64,000 nt of DNA from Actinomycetota bacterium (GTDB lineage Bacteria; Actinomycetota; Acidimicrobiia; Acidimicrobiales; MedAcidi-G1), in the NCBI GenBank assembly GCA_014381745.1, contig JACNLA010000025.1:35127-99126 (forward strand). Direction: 5' to 3'. A program made the position numbers and the translations under genes. Of the stretch, positions 8,165-17,046 are shown one piece after another; the stretch's first letter is position 1, and every line of letters starts with the position of its first letter. The notes below the pieces were generated by a model. That model saw only the letters and a program-made list of their open reading frames with translations. It ran no database searches and had not been told where the DNA came from.

Positions 8165-9211
8165 ATGGGCCCCGACGACTTCGCCTACGACCTTCCCGAC
8201 GACCGCATCGCCCAGGTTCCCCTGGAGGACCGTTCCTCGGCCCGCCTGCTTGTCGACGTCGACGACTCCGGGCCCTACCACCGCCACATCGGTGACCTGC
8301 CCGGCATGGTCGGTCCCGGTGACCTGCTCGTTCTCAACGACACCAGGGTGCTCCCCGCCCGACTACGCATGACCAAGGAGACCGGTGGGGCTGTTGAGAT
8401 CCTGCTCCTCGAAGCGACCGGAGAAACAGGAGTCTGGGAGGCCCTGGTGCGACCCAGCAGGAGGGTTCCGCCCGGCACGAGGCTCAGCGCCGGTGGGGAC
8501 CTGACCGTGACGGTGGGTGAGGACATGGGGGAGGGAAGGCGGAAGGTGCTGCTGGAGGCCGGACCCCGGTCGGGCCCCGACGACGTCCTGGCGGCTCTCC
8601 AGCGACACGGCGAGATGCCCCTGCCGCCATACCTGCACACCCGCCTCGACGACCCGGAGCGCTACCAGACGGTCTACAGCCAGCGGCCGGCATCAGCTGC
8701 TGCGCCCACGGCCGGTCTGCACCTGACCGACGAGGTGCTTCATGCCTGCACGGCGGCCGGAGCGATCGTGGAACGCCTGGAGCTGGTAGTGGGCCTCGAC
8801 ACCTTCCGGCCCGTGATGGTGAACGACCTTGAAGACCACGTGATGCACTCAGAGGCCTACACGGTTCCCGAGGCCACCCTTGAAGCCTGTCGTAGCGCGG
8901 ATCGTGTCATCGCTGTGGGGACCACGACCGTGAGGGCACTCGAGTCGGCACATCTGGCATCGATCCGGGGGGAGGGTCCGTCGGCAAGGACAGACCTGTT
9001 CATCCGACCCGGGTTCGATTTCGGCGTGGTCGACGTGCTGCTCACCAACTATCACCTTCCGCGTTCCACCCTGCTTGTGATGCTGGAGGCGTTCGTGGGT
9101 CCGCGCTGGCGCGACCTGTATTCGCTCGCACTAACCGAGGGCTACCGCTTCCTCTCGTTCGGCGACGCCATGTTGGTGGGTAGGCGTACAGCCGACAGGA
9201 TCGTGGCATGA
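8165..9211 (+). CDS. queA: S-adenosylmethionine:tRNA ribosyltransferase-isomerase QueA
   Basis: A 348-residue enzyme that transfers and isomerises the ribosyl group of SAM onto preQ1-modified tRNA to form epoxyqueuosine. Recognisable segments are FAYDLPDDRIAQVPLEDR at the N-terminus, LVLNDTRVLPARL, EALVRPSRRVPPG, ASAAAPTAGLHLT, and the C-terminal TNYHLPRSTLLVMLEAFVG. It overlaps tgt by 4 nt (ATGA). queA-tgt is not found at this place in mycobacteria and resembles the queA-tgt-yajC-secDF order of many proteobacteria. Confidence 0.95.
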   Translation: MGPDDFAYDLPDDRIAQVPLEDRSSARLLVDVDDSGPYHRHIGDLPGMVGPGDLLVLNDTRVLPARLRMTKETGGAVEILLLEATGETGVWEALVRPSRRVPPGTRLSAGGDLTVTVGEDMGEGRRKVLLEAGPRSGPDDVLAALQRHGEMPLPPYLHTRLDDPERYQTVYSQRPASAAAPTAGLHLTDEVLHACTAAGAIVERLELVVGLDTFRPVMVNDLEDHVMHSEAYTVPEATLEACRSADRVIAVGTTTVRALESAHLASIRGEGPSARTDLFIRPGFDFGVVDVLLTNYHLPRSTLLVMLEAFVGPRWRDLYSLALTEGYRFLSFGDAMLVGRRTADRIVA

Positions 9212-10317
9212 AGGCCACCTTCCACGCAGAGGCGACAAGCGACGGAGCCCGCAGCGGCCGTGTCGACACGGCCCGCGGGTCTTTCAACACGCCATGCTTC
9301 ATGCCGGTCGGAACCCGAGGTGCGGTGCGCCACCTCTCCTCGACGGACCTGGCGGACCTCGGCGCCGAGGTGGTGCTGGCCAACACCTACCACCTGATGC
9401 TGCGACCCGGAGCCGACGTGGTGCGCAACCTCGGGGGCCTGCGCGGTTTCACCGGTTGGCAGGGGCTCAGCCTCACCGACTCTGGCGGCTACCAGATCTT
9501 CTCCCTGCAACCCAGGGTCGACGACGAGGGTGCCGAGTTCCGCTCCACCTACGACGGCTCCACCCACAAGCTGACACCCGAGGGTGCCGCCGCCGTCCAG
9601 GCAGACCTGGGTGCCGACATCCAGATGGTGCTCGATGTCTGCCCCGCCCTGCCCGCAACACATGCCACCCTCCGCCAGGCGGTCGAGCGAACCGCAGCCT
9701 GGGCGGCCAGAGGCCGGCAGGCCTTCCTCGACCACCCGGATGCCCAGCAGCGGCAGTGCCAGTTCGGAATCGTCCAAGGTGGAACCGACGTTGCCCTGCG
9801 AACCGAGAGTGCCCAGCGGACCCTCGAGGTGGGCTTTGACGGTTACGCCATCGGAGGTCTCAGTGTGGGGGAGACCCGCGACGAGATGCTGGATCCGGTC
9901 AGCGCCGTGACATCGGTTTTGCCAGCCGATCAGCCCCGCTACTTCATGGGCCTCGGCGACCCAGCCGGCCTGGTCGAGGTGGTGGGCCGTGGCGTCGACA
10001 TGTTCGACTGCGTGCTCCCGACCCGCCATGCCAGGCACGGAACCCTCCTCACCTCGGCTGGCAAGCTGAACCTTCGCAACGCCCGCTTCGCCACCGACGA
10101 TGAGCCCCTGGACCCGGGATTCCCTGCCAGCCCTGCGGCCGCATGGTCACGCGGCTACCTGCGGCACCTGCTCATGACCGACGAGCCCACCGGGCGCCGG
10201 CTCCTGTCTCTCCACAACCTGGCGTGGCTGCTGGACTTCGTTGACCGATTGCGCTCCTCCATTACTGACGGGCGTTTTGAGCAGTTCCGTGCCGAAACAC
10301 TCGAGGTCTGGGGTTGA
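9208..10317 (+). CDS. tgt: tRNA-guanine transglycosylase (bacterial type), zinc ligands missing
   Basis: A 369-residue TIM-barrel enzyme expected to exchange guanine-34 of GUN anticodons for preQ1. Catalytic residues are present: the base D91 in LTDSGGYQIFSL and the nucleophile D267 in GVDMFDCVLPTR. The substrate segments GIVQGG and GGLSVGE are also intact. The structural zinc site, normally C-x-C-x2-C followed by His, is altered. The corresponding stretch after LDPG reads F305-P-A307-S-P-A310 before the conserved WSRGYLRHLL, so all three cysteines are lost while H336 (LHNL) remains. The 4-nt overlap with queA supports co-translation. Activity without zinc is plausible but unproven. Confidence 0.93.
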   Translation: MKATFHAEATSDGARSGRVDTARGSFNTPCFMPVGTRGAVRHLSSTDLADLGAEVVLANTYHLMLRPGADVVRNLGGLRGFTGWQGLSLTDSGGYQIFSLQPRVDDEGAEFRSTYDGSTHKLTPEGAAAVQADLGADIQMVLDVCPALPATHATLRQAVERTAAWAARGRQAFLDHPDAQQRQCQFGIVQGGTDVALRTESAQRTLEVGFDGYAIGGLSVGETRDEMLDPVSAVTSVLPADQPRYFMGLGDPAGLVEVVGRGVDMFDCVLPTRHARHGTLLTSAGKLNLRNARFATDDEPLDPGFPASPAAAWSRGYLRHLLMTDEPTGRRLLSLHNLAWLLDFVDRLRSSITDGRFEQFRAETLEVWG

Positions 10318-10352
10318 CCGTCGATTGGACCAGAATCCGCATCCGGCGGACC

Positions 10353-10358
10353 TAGGCT
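10353..10358 (+). promoter_or_regulatory. -10-like element TAGGCT upstream of yajC
   Basis: TAGGCT lies about 78 nt before the yajC ATG, so a transcript from here would have a leader of about 70 nt. It is identical to the queA hexamer but not in leaderless spacing. Confidence 0.3.
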
Positions 10359-10436
10359 TTACCGGTCCCGTTGCGGGCGCCGGCAGCCTCCAACGGCTGC
10401 CCAGCGTCGGCGACCAACCCAGACTCGAGGCACCAA

Positions 10437-10763
10437 ATGGCCAGTTTCCTGCCACTCATCCTGATCTTCGGGCTCATGTACTTCCTCATGATCCGCCCCC
10501 AGCAAAAGAAGGCACGCGCCCAACAGAACCTGGTCAACTCGCTCCAGCCGGGTGACGAGGTGCGTCTCCACTCGGGGCTGTTCGGTGTCGTGAACGAGGT
10601 CGAGGACGACATCATCTGGTTGGAGGTGGCCGAGAACATCGAGTTGAAGATCCTTCGCAGCGCCGTGGACCACCGCTTCAACGAACCGGTTGTCGAAGAA
10701 GCTGCGGAAGGGATCATCGAGGGGACCGTTGACGACGCCGACGAGGGCCCAATCTCGGACTGA
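10437..10763 (+). CDS. yajC: Sec translocon accessory protein YajC
   Basis: A 108-residue single-pass membrane protein associating with SecDF at the Sec translocase. The N-terminal transmembrane segment FLPLILIFGLMYFLMI is followed at once by the family signature RPQQKK and by a small domain LQPGDEVRLHSGLFGVV. The acidic C-terminus is typical. The ATG at 10437 was chosen because it places the membrane segment at residues 4-18; the frame continues upstream but encodes no recognisable extension. GAGG lies about 9 nt before the start. It precedes secD by 43 nt. Confidence 0.92.
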   Translation: MASFLPLILIFGLMYFLMIRPQQKKARAQQNLVNSLQPGDEVRLHSGLFGVVNEVEDDIIWLEVAENIELKILRSAVDHRFNEPVVEEAAEGIIEGTVDDADEGPISD

Positions 10764-10806
10764 CCCCGGTTCCCTCCGGAAGACGACAGGTCAACACCTA
10801 ACTCCC

Positions 10807-12288
10807 ATGCCCCGCCGCCAGAGCATCTACCTCTCAGCAATCGTCCTGGCTGCCGTTGCGGCATCGGTCCTTACAGCCGTCTGGAACAACAAGCCGCTCC
10901 TGGGTCTGGACCTGCAGGGCGGCGTATCCGTTCGTCTCACCGCCACAGAACCGGCCACCGAGGAGATGCTCGACCAGGCGGTCGAGATCATCCGCAAGCG
11001 GGTCGACGCCCTGGGCGTCGCCGAACCCGAGGTCTCACGCACCGCCGAGGGCGTGATGGTCTCGCTGCCGGGGGTCGACGATCAGCAGCGAGCCCTGGAA
11101 CTTGTCGGAACCACCGCAGAACTTCGATTCCGCCCCGTATGTGACGTCTTGCCCCTGATGCCGGCCGACCTCCCGAGAGAGGGTGTCGCACGCCCCGCCC
11201 CGGCCTCGTGTGAACCACTTCTGGCCGGCGACATCATGGCCTCTACGGGCCCACAGGGAACCACCCTCCCCGAGGATGACCTGGCCGACCAGTTCGTGGT
11301 CCTCGGCGGACGTGACAACACACAGCGCTACCTGCTGGCTCCGAGCGTCCTGACCGGTGACGCCCTCGAGGACGCCAACGCCGACATGATCGACTTCGAG
11401 TGGCAGGTGGCCGTGGCACTCAAGGCGGGCCCCGCTGGCATCGACACCTTCAACGACATGGCCGTGCTCTGTTTCTCCGGTGCACCCTCCTGCCCGGTCC
11501 TGCCCGGTTTCACCAACGGACGCCTGGCCCTGGTTCTCGACGGCGAGGTCCTGACGGCACCCCAGATAAGGGCACCCGAGTTCCAGAGGGACCGGATCCT
11601 CATCTCGGGCGCATTTGACAAAGAAGAAGCCGACGTGGTCGCCCTGGGGCTCCGCTACGGCGCCCTGCCCGTCGAGCTGGAAGCCGAGAACACCCAGGTG
11701 GTGTCGGCCACCATCGGCGAGGACTCCCTCCACGCAGGCATCGTGGCGGGCCTCATCGGCCTGATGGTCGTGGGCCTGTTCATCGTGGGCTACTACCGCC
11801 TGCTGGGCCTCGTGGCCCTGACCAGCCTGGCCATCTCAGGCTGCCTGCTCTGGGCGATCATCGCCCACCTGGGAACACAGTCGGGCCTGGCCCTGACCCT
11901 GGCCGGAGTTACCGGCATCATCGTTGCCATCGGCGTGTCGGTGGACTCCAACGTGGTCTACTTCGAGCACCTCAAAGAGGACATCCGCGACGGTCGTACC
12001 GCCAGGTCCTCTGTGGACAAGGCCTTCCCGGTGGCGTTCTCGACGATCGTGAAGGCCGACATGGCTTCGCTCATCGGCGCCGGCCTGCTCTGGTGGCTGA
12101 CCGTCGGTGCCGTGCGGGGCTTTGCCCTCTACCTGGGCCTTGCCACCCTGCTGGACCTGGTTGCCACCTACTTCTTCATGGGCCCCATGGTGCGCCTTAT
12201 GGCCCAGTCCAGATGGTTCGCTGAGCATCCACAGCGCTTTGGCCTGCCCGCCAGCGGTGCGGTCAGCGCAGTCGGGAGGGTCGGCTGA
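10807..12288 (+). CDS. secD: Protein translocase subunit SecD
   Basis: A 493-residue RND-type membrane protein that uses the proton motive force to help complete protein export on the outer side of the membrane. The first membrane helix (about residues 8-26) is followed by LLGLDLQGGVSVRL, the SecD D1 signature. A large extracytoplasmic domain then precedes six helices near the C-terminus, with the motif GVSVDSNVVYFEHLKED marking the conserved TM4 region. The ATG at 10807 begins MPRRQSIYLSA just before the first helix. It shares one base with secF (TGATG). Confidence 0.95.
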   Translation: MPRRQSIYLSAIVLAAVAASVLTAVWNNKPLLGLDLQGGVSVRLTATEPATEEMLDQAVEIIRKRVDALGVAEPEVSRTAEGVMVSLPGVDDQQRALELVGTTAELRFRPVCDVLPLMPADLPREGVARPAPASCEPLLAGDIMASTGPQGTTLPEDDLADQFVVLGGRDNTQRYLLAPSVLTGDALEDANADMIDFEWQVAVALKAGPAGIDTFNDMAVLCFSGAPSCPVLPGFTNGRLALVLDGEVLTAPQIRAPEFQRDRILISGAFDKEEADVVALGLRYGALPVELEAENTQVVSATIGEDSLHAGIVAGLIGLMVVGLFIVGYYRLLGLVALTSLAISGCLLWAIIAHLGTQSGLALTLAGVTGIIVAIGVSVDSNVVYFEHLKEDIRDGRTARSSVDKAFPVAFSTIVKADMASLIGAGLLWWLTVGAVRGFALYLGLATLLDLVATYFFMGPMVRLMAQSRWFAEHPQRFGLPASGAVSAVGRVG

Positions 12289-13397
12289 TGAGCGTTCTGA
12301 GAGACGTATTCAACGGCGAGACGGCACTCGACTACCCGCGCTGGTGGCGCAGGGCAGTGACGGTCTCGCTTGTGGCGATCGTGTTGAGCATCGGCTCGTT
12401 CGGTGTGAGGGGCTTGAACCTTGGAATCGACTTCGAGGGCGGAACCTCCTTTGAGGTGGTGGCTCCCGGCGCATCCGTGGCAGACGCACGGGCGGTAATG
12501 GCAGGGCTGGGGTCCGAGGACGCCCGCATCCAGACCGTCGACGGCGACGTCATCAGGATCCGCTCCGAGGTATCAGACCCGGCCAGGGCATCACAGATCC
12601 GCGACGTGCTCGAAGTAGAGCTGGGCAGCGTCGAGACCTTCGAACAGGTAGGGCCCACGTGGGGAGCCGAGGTCACGGCAAAGGCCGCCAACGCCCTCAT
12701 GGTGTTCTTCGCCGTGGTCGCCCTCTACATCACCATCCGCCTGGAGTGGAAGATGGCCGCCGGAGCCCTCGCCGCCGTTGCCCACGACATCATCGTGAGC
12801 GTAGGCCTCTACTCCATCCTGCAACTTGAGATCACCCCGTCGACCGTCATCGCCTTCCTGACGATCATGGGCTATTCCCTCTACGACACGATCGTGGTGT
12901 ACGACAAGGTCCGCGAGGTGACCGGTCGCCTTGGAGCCACCGAGCGTTACACCTACACAGAGCTCATGAACCTGGCCCTCAACCGGGTCACCATGAGGTC
13001 GATCAACACCAGCATCACCTCTGCCATCCCGGTCGTCTCCCTGCTGCTGATCGGTTCGGTGATCATGGGTGCCACGACCCTCCAGGAGTTCGGCGTAGCA
13101 CTTCTCATTGGCATAATCGTGGGCTCCTACTCGTCGCTGTTCCTGGCATCCACGCTCGTTACGGTGCTCAAGGAACGCGAGGAACGCTGGCAACAGGTTG
13201 CCGACAAGGTCAGGCAGCGCTTCGGCGAACCCGAAGAGGGACGCACCCGCATGATCGGACGCGAAGAGGCTGCTCTTCCCGACACCCGTGCAACCGAGCG
13301 TGCCGGCGCCACCAAGGGCGTCGCCCGCCGCAGGCCGGTGGCCACCACCCACCTGGCCGGTGGGGTTCCACCCCGCCCCCGCAAGAAGCGTCGCTGA
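12288..13397 (+). CDS. secF: Protein translocase subunit SecF
   Basis: A 369-residue partner of SecD. It has the N-terminal segment LGIDFEGGTSFEVV after the first membrane helix, a short periplasmic domain, and five further helices including GYSLYDTIVVYDKVRE, the conserved SecF TM4 signature with its acidic residue. The last 50 or so residues form a basic, Arg/Pro-rich cytoplasmic tail ending in RPRKKRR. It is coupled to secD by the TGATG overlap. In mycobacteria apt follows; here a short ORF and rel follow. Confidence 0.95.
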   Translation: MSVLRDVFNGETALDYPRWWRRAVTVSLVAIVLSIGSFGVRGLNLGIDFEGGTSFEVVAPGASVADARAVMAGLGSEDARIQTVDGDVIRIRSEVSDPARASQIRDVLEVELGSVETFEQVGPTWGAEVTAKAANALMVFFAVVALYITIRLEWKMAAGALAAVAHDIIVSVGLYSILQLEITPSTVIAFLTIMGYSLYDTIVVYDKVREVTGRLGATERYTYTELMNLALNRVTMRSINTSITSAIPVVSLLLIGSVIMGATTLQEFGVALLIGIIVGSYSSLFLASTLVTVLKEREERWQQVADKVRQRFGEPEEGRTRMIGREEAALPDTRATERAGATKGVARRRPVATTHLAGGVPPRPRKKRR

Positions 13398-13407
13398 TCC
13401 AGCCCGC

Positions 13408-13413
13408 TACCGT
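13408..13413 (+). promoter_or_regulatory. -10 element TACCGT upstream of the rel leader ORF
   Basis: TACCGT ends 6 nt before an ATG at 13420, the same geometry as the leaderless promoters elsewhere. It is the only -10-like site seen between secF and rel. Confidence 0.45.
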
Positions 13414-13419
13414 GGTGTG

Positions 13420-13509
13420 ATGACCGACGAGGTCCACCACGGAAACCAGAACGGGCAGCGCTGCCCTCAGGTATTCCACAGCGCCCCGCCAACAGGGATC
13501 AGGGCCTGA
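13420..13509 (+). CDS. Possible 29-residue leader peptide upstream of rel
   Basis: A short ORF (ATG to TGA) fills most of the secF-rel gap. It begins MTDEVHHGNQNGQRCPQ and ends PPTGIRA. The -10-like TACCGT ends 6 nt before its ATG, so the mRNA would start at this codon. Its stop codon ends one base before the rel ATG (TGACATG), and rel itself has no Shine-Dalgarno sequence, so termination-reinitiation could set rel translation. The ORF sits where apt lies in mycobacteria, but no similarity to Apt is visible. It may be an untranslated leader; coding is inferred only from its placement. Confidence 0.4.
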   Translation: MTDEVHHGNQNGQRCPQVFHSAPPTGIRA

Positions 13510-13510
13510 C

Positions 13511-15730
13511 ATGGCCACAGGAACCCGGGTCCTTCCATGGCGGCGTCGGCCAGACCCCTCAGTCGAGGAGACCTCTGATCTGTTGACCACCTTTCGGGAT
13601 CACCACCCGAAGGCCGACACCAGCCTCATAGAGCGTGCCTACGAGGTTGCCCTGGGCGCACACGTGGGTCAGATCCGTAAGTCGGGCGAGCCCTATATTC
13701 ACCATCCGATGGCTGTTGCGACCATCGTCGCCAGGCAGGGGCTCGACGACGTGACCGTCGCAGCGGCCCTGTTGCACGACGCTGTCGAGGACACCAACAT
13801 CGACCTCTCCGACCTGGAGCGTGACTTCGGTGCCGACGTGTCGCTCATCGTGGACGGCGTCACCAAGCTGGACCGCCTGCACTTTGACTCCCGCGAGGAG
13901 CAGCAGGCAGCCAGCATGCGCAAGATGCTCGTGGCCCTCGCCAAGGACCTGCGGGTCCTCATCATCAAGCTGGCAGACCGGCTGCACAACATGCGCACCC
14001 TGGCCGCCCTACCCGAGGAGAAACAGCATCGCATTGCACGCGAGACGCTTGACATCTACGCCCCGCTGGCCAACCGCCTCGGCATGCAGGAGGTCAAGGA
14101 CCAACTAGAGGACCTTTCCCTAGCCACCCTCCACCCCAAGCGCTACAGCCAGATCGACCAGATGGTCCAGGACCGCTCACCCGAACGCGACAACTACGTG
14201 ACCCAGCTCATCGGCGACATCGAGGACCGCATGGCCGACCTCAAGATCAAGGCCTCGGTCCACGGCCGCCCCAAGCACCTGTGGAGCATCTACGAAAAGA
14301 TGATCGTGAAGGGCAGGTCCTTTGACGACATCTACGACCTCATCGGCCTCCGGGTGATCGTCGACAACGTGAGGGACTGCTACGCGGTGCTGGGCTCCAT
14401 CCACGCCACATGGAAGCCCGTCCAGGGGCGCTTCAAGGACTACGTGGCGATGCCCAAGTTCAACCTCTACCAGTCGCTGCACACCACCGTGGTGGGCCCC
14501 CTGGGCAAGCAGGTGGAGTTCCAGATCCGAACCAGGGAGATGCATCAGCGCGCCGAGTTCGGTGTCGCCGCCCACTTCGACTACAAGGCCAGCTCCCCCT
14601 CAGACGAGATGGCGTGGCTGGGACGGATCGTGGAGTGGCAGGAGGAGAGCTCCGACCCCGGGGCCTTCATGGCCAACCTCAAGACCGACCTGGAACAAGA
14701 CGAGGTCTACATCTTCACCCCGCAAGGAGGGGTAATCACCCTCCCGATCGGCGCCACCCCCGTGGATTTCGCCTACATGGTCCACACCGAGGTCGGCCAC
14801 AAATGTGTGGGTGCGAGGGTCGAGGGTCGCCTGGTGCCACTTGAGACCCGCCTCAACTCAGGCGAGACGGTCGAGATCGTCACCTCAAAGCAGGAGTCAG
14901 CTGGCCCCAGCCGCGACTGGCTCAAGTTTGTGGCCACCCACAAGGCAGCCAACAAGATCAAGCAGTGGTACTCGCGTGAGCGCCGCCACGACGCAATCGA
15001 CAGCGGCTACGACGATCTGGTCAGGGAACTACGCCGGGCCGGCCTGCCGATCAAGGAGTTCCTAGCCGGGCAACCCCTTGCCGAGGTGGCAGCCGCAATG
15101 AACTACGCCGACGCCGACACCCTCTACGCAGCCATCGGCGAGCGCCACGTCTCGGCCAAAGCCGTCGTCGACAGGGTTCAACGGGCCATCAGCGACGAGA
15201 TGGACGACGACGAGCAGATGCCGACCACCGTGCTGAGGCCTGTTACCGGCGAGCGGCGTACCGGTTCAGCGGGGGTCCACGTCGAGGGGTTCGACGACAT
15301 CATGGTTCGGCTGTCACGATGCTGCACCCCCGTCCCACCCGACGAGATCATCGGCTTCGTCACACGGGGCCGCGGCGTGTCAGTCCACCGCAGCGACTGC
15401 GCAAACGCCACGTCCCTGTCCGAGGGGCAGCCCGACAGGCTCATCGATGTCGAGTGGGACGGATCAGGAACCGGAAACTTCCTCGCCACCATCGAGGTAA
15501 AGGCACTCGACCGTCCCCGACTGCTACGAGACATCGTGAACGTGCTGGCTGACCACCACATCAACGTGGTCGGCACCGACACCGTCACCAGCGGGGCGGA
15601 CCGCACCGCCAAGATGAAGTTCGACTTCGAGATGGGCCACTCGGCACATCTCGAGCCGCTTCTCCACATCATCGCCGAGATTGACTCCGTCTACGACGTC
15701 TACAGGGTGGTGCCGGGCCAGGGATCCTGA
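13511..15730 (+). CDS. rel: Bifunctional (p)ppGpp synthetase/hydrolase
   Basis: A 739-residue long RSH enzyme of the stringent response, making and degrading (p)ppGpp on cue from starved ribosomes. The hydrolase HD domain is intact (IHHPMAVA at about 63-70, then H89-D90 in LLHDAVEDT). The synthetase domain carries DIYDLIGLRVIV, R307-F-K-D310 (the RXKD form of bifunctional enzymes) and YQSLHTTVVGP. TGS (EVYIFTPQGG, about 400-460), a conserved-cysteine region (LSRCCTPVPPDEIIGFVTRG) and a C-terminal ACT domain follow. The start follows a short ORF by one base. Confidence 0.96.
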   Translation: MATGTRVLPWRRRPDPSVEETSDLLTTFRDHHPKADTSLIERAYEVALGAHVGQIRKSGEPYIHHPMAVATIVARQGLDDVTVAAALLHDAVEDTNIDLSDLERDFGADVSLIVDGVTKLDRLHFDSREEQQAASMRKMLVALAKDLRVLIIKLADRLHNMRTLAALPEEKQHRIARETLDIYAPLANRLGMQEVKDQLEDLSLATLHPKRYSQIDQMVQDRSPERDNYVTQLIGDIEDRMADLKIKASVHGRPKHLWSIYEKMIVKGRSFDDIYDLIGLRVIVDNVRDCYAVLGSIHATWKPVQGRFKDYVAMPKFNLYQSLHTTVVGPLGKQVEFQIRTREMHQRAEFGVAAHFDYKASSPSDEMAWLGRIVEWQEESSDPGAFMANLKTDLEQDEVYIFTPQGGVITLPIGATPVDFAYMVHTEVGHKCVGARVEGRLVPLETRLNSGETVEIVTSKQESAGPSRDWLKFVATHKAANKIKQWYSRERRHDAIDSGYDDLVRELRRAGLPIKEFLAGQPLAEVAAAMNYADADTLYAAIGERHVSAKAVVDRVQRAISDEMDDDEQMPTTVLRPVTGERRTGSAGVHVEGFDDIMVRLSRCCTPVPPDEIIGFVTRGRGVSVHRSDCANATSLSEGQPDRLIDVEWDGSGTGNFLATIEVKALDRPRLLRDIVNVLADHHINVVGTDTVTSGADRTAKMKFDFEMGHSAHLEPLLHIIAEIDSVYDVYRVVPGQGS

Positions 15731-15772
15731 GGCAGCCCGCACCAATCGCCCGTCGGTGACCCCGGAGGCCGG

Positions 15773-15778
15773 TAGCCT
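15773..15778 (+). promoter_or_regulatory. -10 element TAGCCT, leaderless hisS
   Basis: TAGCCT ends 8 nt before the GTG start of hisS (15787), with no ribosome-binding site. Confidence 0.5.
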
Positions 15779-15786
15779 CTCCTCCC

Positions 15787-17046
15787 GTGGCAGACCCCAT
15801 CTACAGGGCGCCGAAGGGCACACACGACGTCCTCTGGCCTGAATCGGCGCGTCGTCGCGCCCTCGTTGCCGTATTCGCCGACATAGTCGAGGCGGCCGGC
15901 TACACCGAGGTCGTTCCGCCCATGTTCGAACACGTCGAGGTGTTCCGTCGCCTGGGCGACGCAACCGACGTGGTCCGCAAGGAGATGTACGAGTTCGAGG
16001 ACCGCGGAGGCCGCCACATCGCCCTTCGTCCCGAGCAGACGGCGTCGATCGTGCGCTCCTTCGGCGAGCACCGCCCGACCCTGCCATGGAAGGCCTGGTA
16101 CGCCGGTCCCAACTTCCGCTACGAGCGCGCCCAGAAGGGTCGTTTCCGCCAGTTCGACCAGGTCGGCATAGAGGCCCTCGGACCCGAGGACCCACACCTG
16201 GACGCCGAGGCGATCGCCACAGCGTGGCGCTTCTACGAGTCGCTTGGGCTCCAGCAGGTGACCCTGCTGATCAACTCCCTGGGTGGCCCAGAGGACAGGG
16301 CCAACTACATCGCGGCCCTGCACGGCCACTTCGCGAGCGACCTGGGCTCGCTCAGCGAGGAATCCCGGTCCACGCTGGCGACGAACCCGTTGAGGGTGCT
16401 CGACTCCAACCGCCCCGAAGACGCCGATCTCATTGCGGCGGCACCCGACATGCTCGACCACCTCTCAGCGGACGCGGCTGCTCACTTCGATCAGGTGCAG
16501 GCGGCCCTGACCGGCCTGGAGATTCCGTTCACGATCCAGCCGCGCCTTGTGCGTGGTCTCGACTACTACGTGCGAACCACGTTCGAGTTCACCTCCGGGG
16601 CATTCGACGCAGCCCAGAATGCCATCGGTGGGGGAGGCCGCTACGACGGCCTGGCCGAGGCAATGGGGGCGCCAGCCACACCGGGCGTCGGCTTCGCCCT
16701 TGGCGTTGACCGCACCCTCATGGCATGTGACGCCGAGGGCGCCTTTGAGGCGACCAGCTCAACCGTCGACGTGTTCGTCGTGGACACCACCGGCGGCGAG
16801 GCGGCCCTGCTCATCACCGACGAACTGCGCCGTGCCGGCATCAGCGCCGACCGCGCCTGGGATGGCCGCTCGATGAAGTCCCAGATGCGTGCCGCCGACC
16901 GCAGCGGTGCGGCGATAGCCGTCATAGTCGGCGACGACGAAGCAGAGTCCGGCACGGCCTCCCTTCGTGATTTGCGCGGCGATGCCGGCCAGGACACGGT
17001 TCAACGATCTTCAATCACAGAAACCCTGCTAGCGAGGCTCAAGTGA
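15787..17046 (+). CDS. hisS: Histidyl-tRNA synthetase
   Basis: A 419-residue class II synthetase charging tRNA-His. Motif 2 is seen in the FRYERAQKGRFRQFDQVG region, the histidine-binding segment is RGLDYYVRTTFEF, and GGGRYDGLAEAMG and GFALGVDR (motif 3 region) follow. ALRPEQTAS precedes motif 2. The C-terminal anticodon-binding domain starts near residue 330. The GTG start is supported by its leaderless promoter and by the protein starting at YRAPKGTHDV after only a few residues. It overlaps aspS by 4 nt (GTGA). Confidence 0.96.
   Translation: MADPIYRAPKGTHDVLWPESARRRALVAVFADIVEAAGYTEVVPPMFEHVEVFRRLGDATDVVRKEMYEFEDRGGRHIALRPEQTASIVRSFGEHRPTLPWKAWYAGPNFRYERAQKGRFRQFDQVGIEALGPEDPHLDAEAIATAWRFYESLGLQQVTLLINSLGGPEDRANYIAALHGHFASDLGSLSEESRSTLATNPLRVLDSNRPEDADLIAAAPDMLDHLSADAAAHFDQVQAALTGLEIPFTIQPRLVRGLDYYVRTTFEFTSGAFDAAQNAIGGGGRYDGLAEAMGAPATPGVGFALGVDRTLMACDAEGAFEATSSTVDVFVVDTTGGEAALLITDELRRAGISADRAWDGRSMKSQMRAADRSGAAIAVIVGDDEAESGTASLRDLRGDAGQDTVQRSSITETLLARLK

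Noticed and set aside
10690..10806. Upstream in-frame extension of secD
   Set aside because: It lies within yajC and encodes no conserved sequence; ATG 10807 precedes the first membrane helix.
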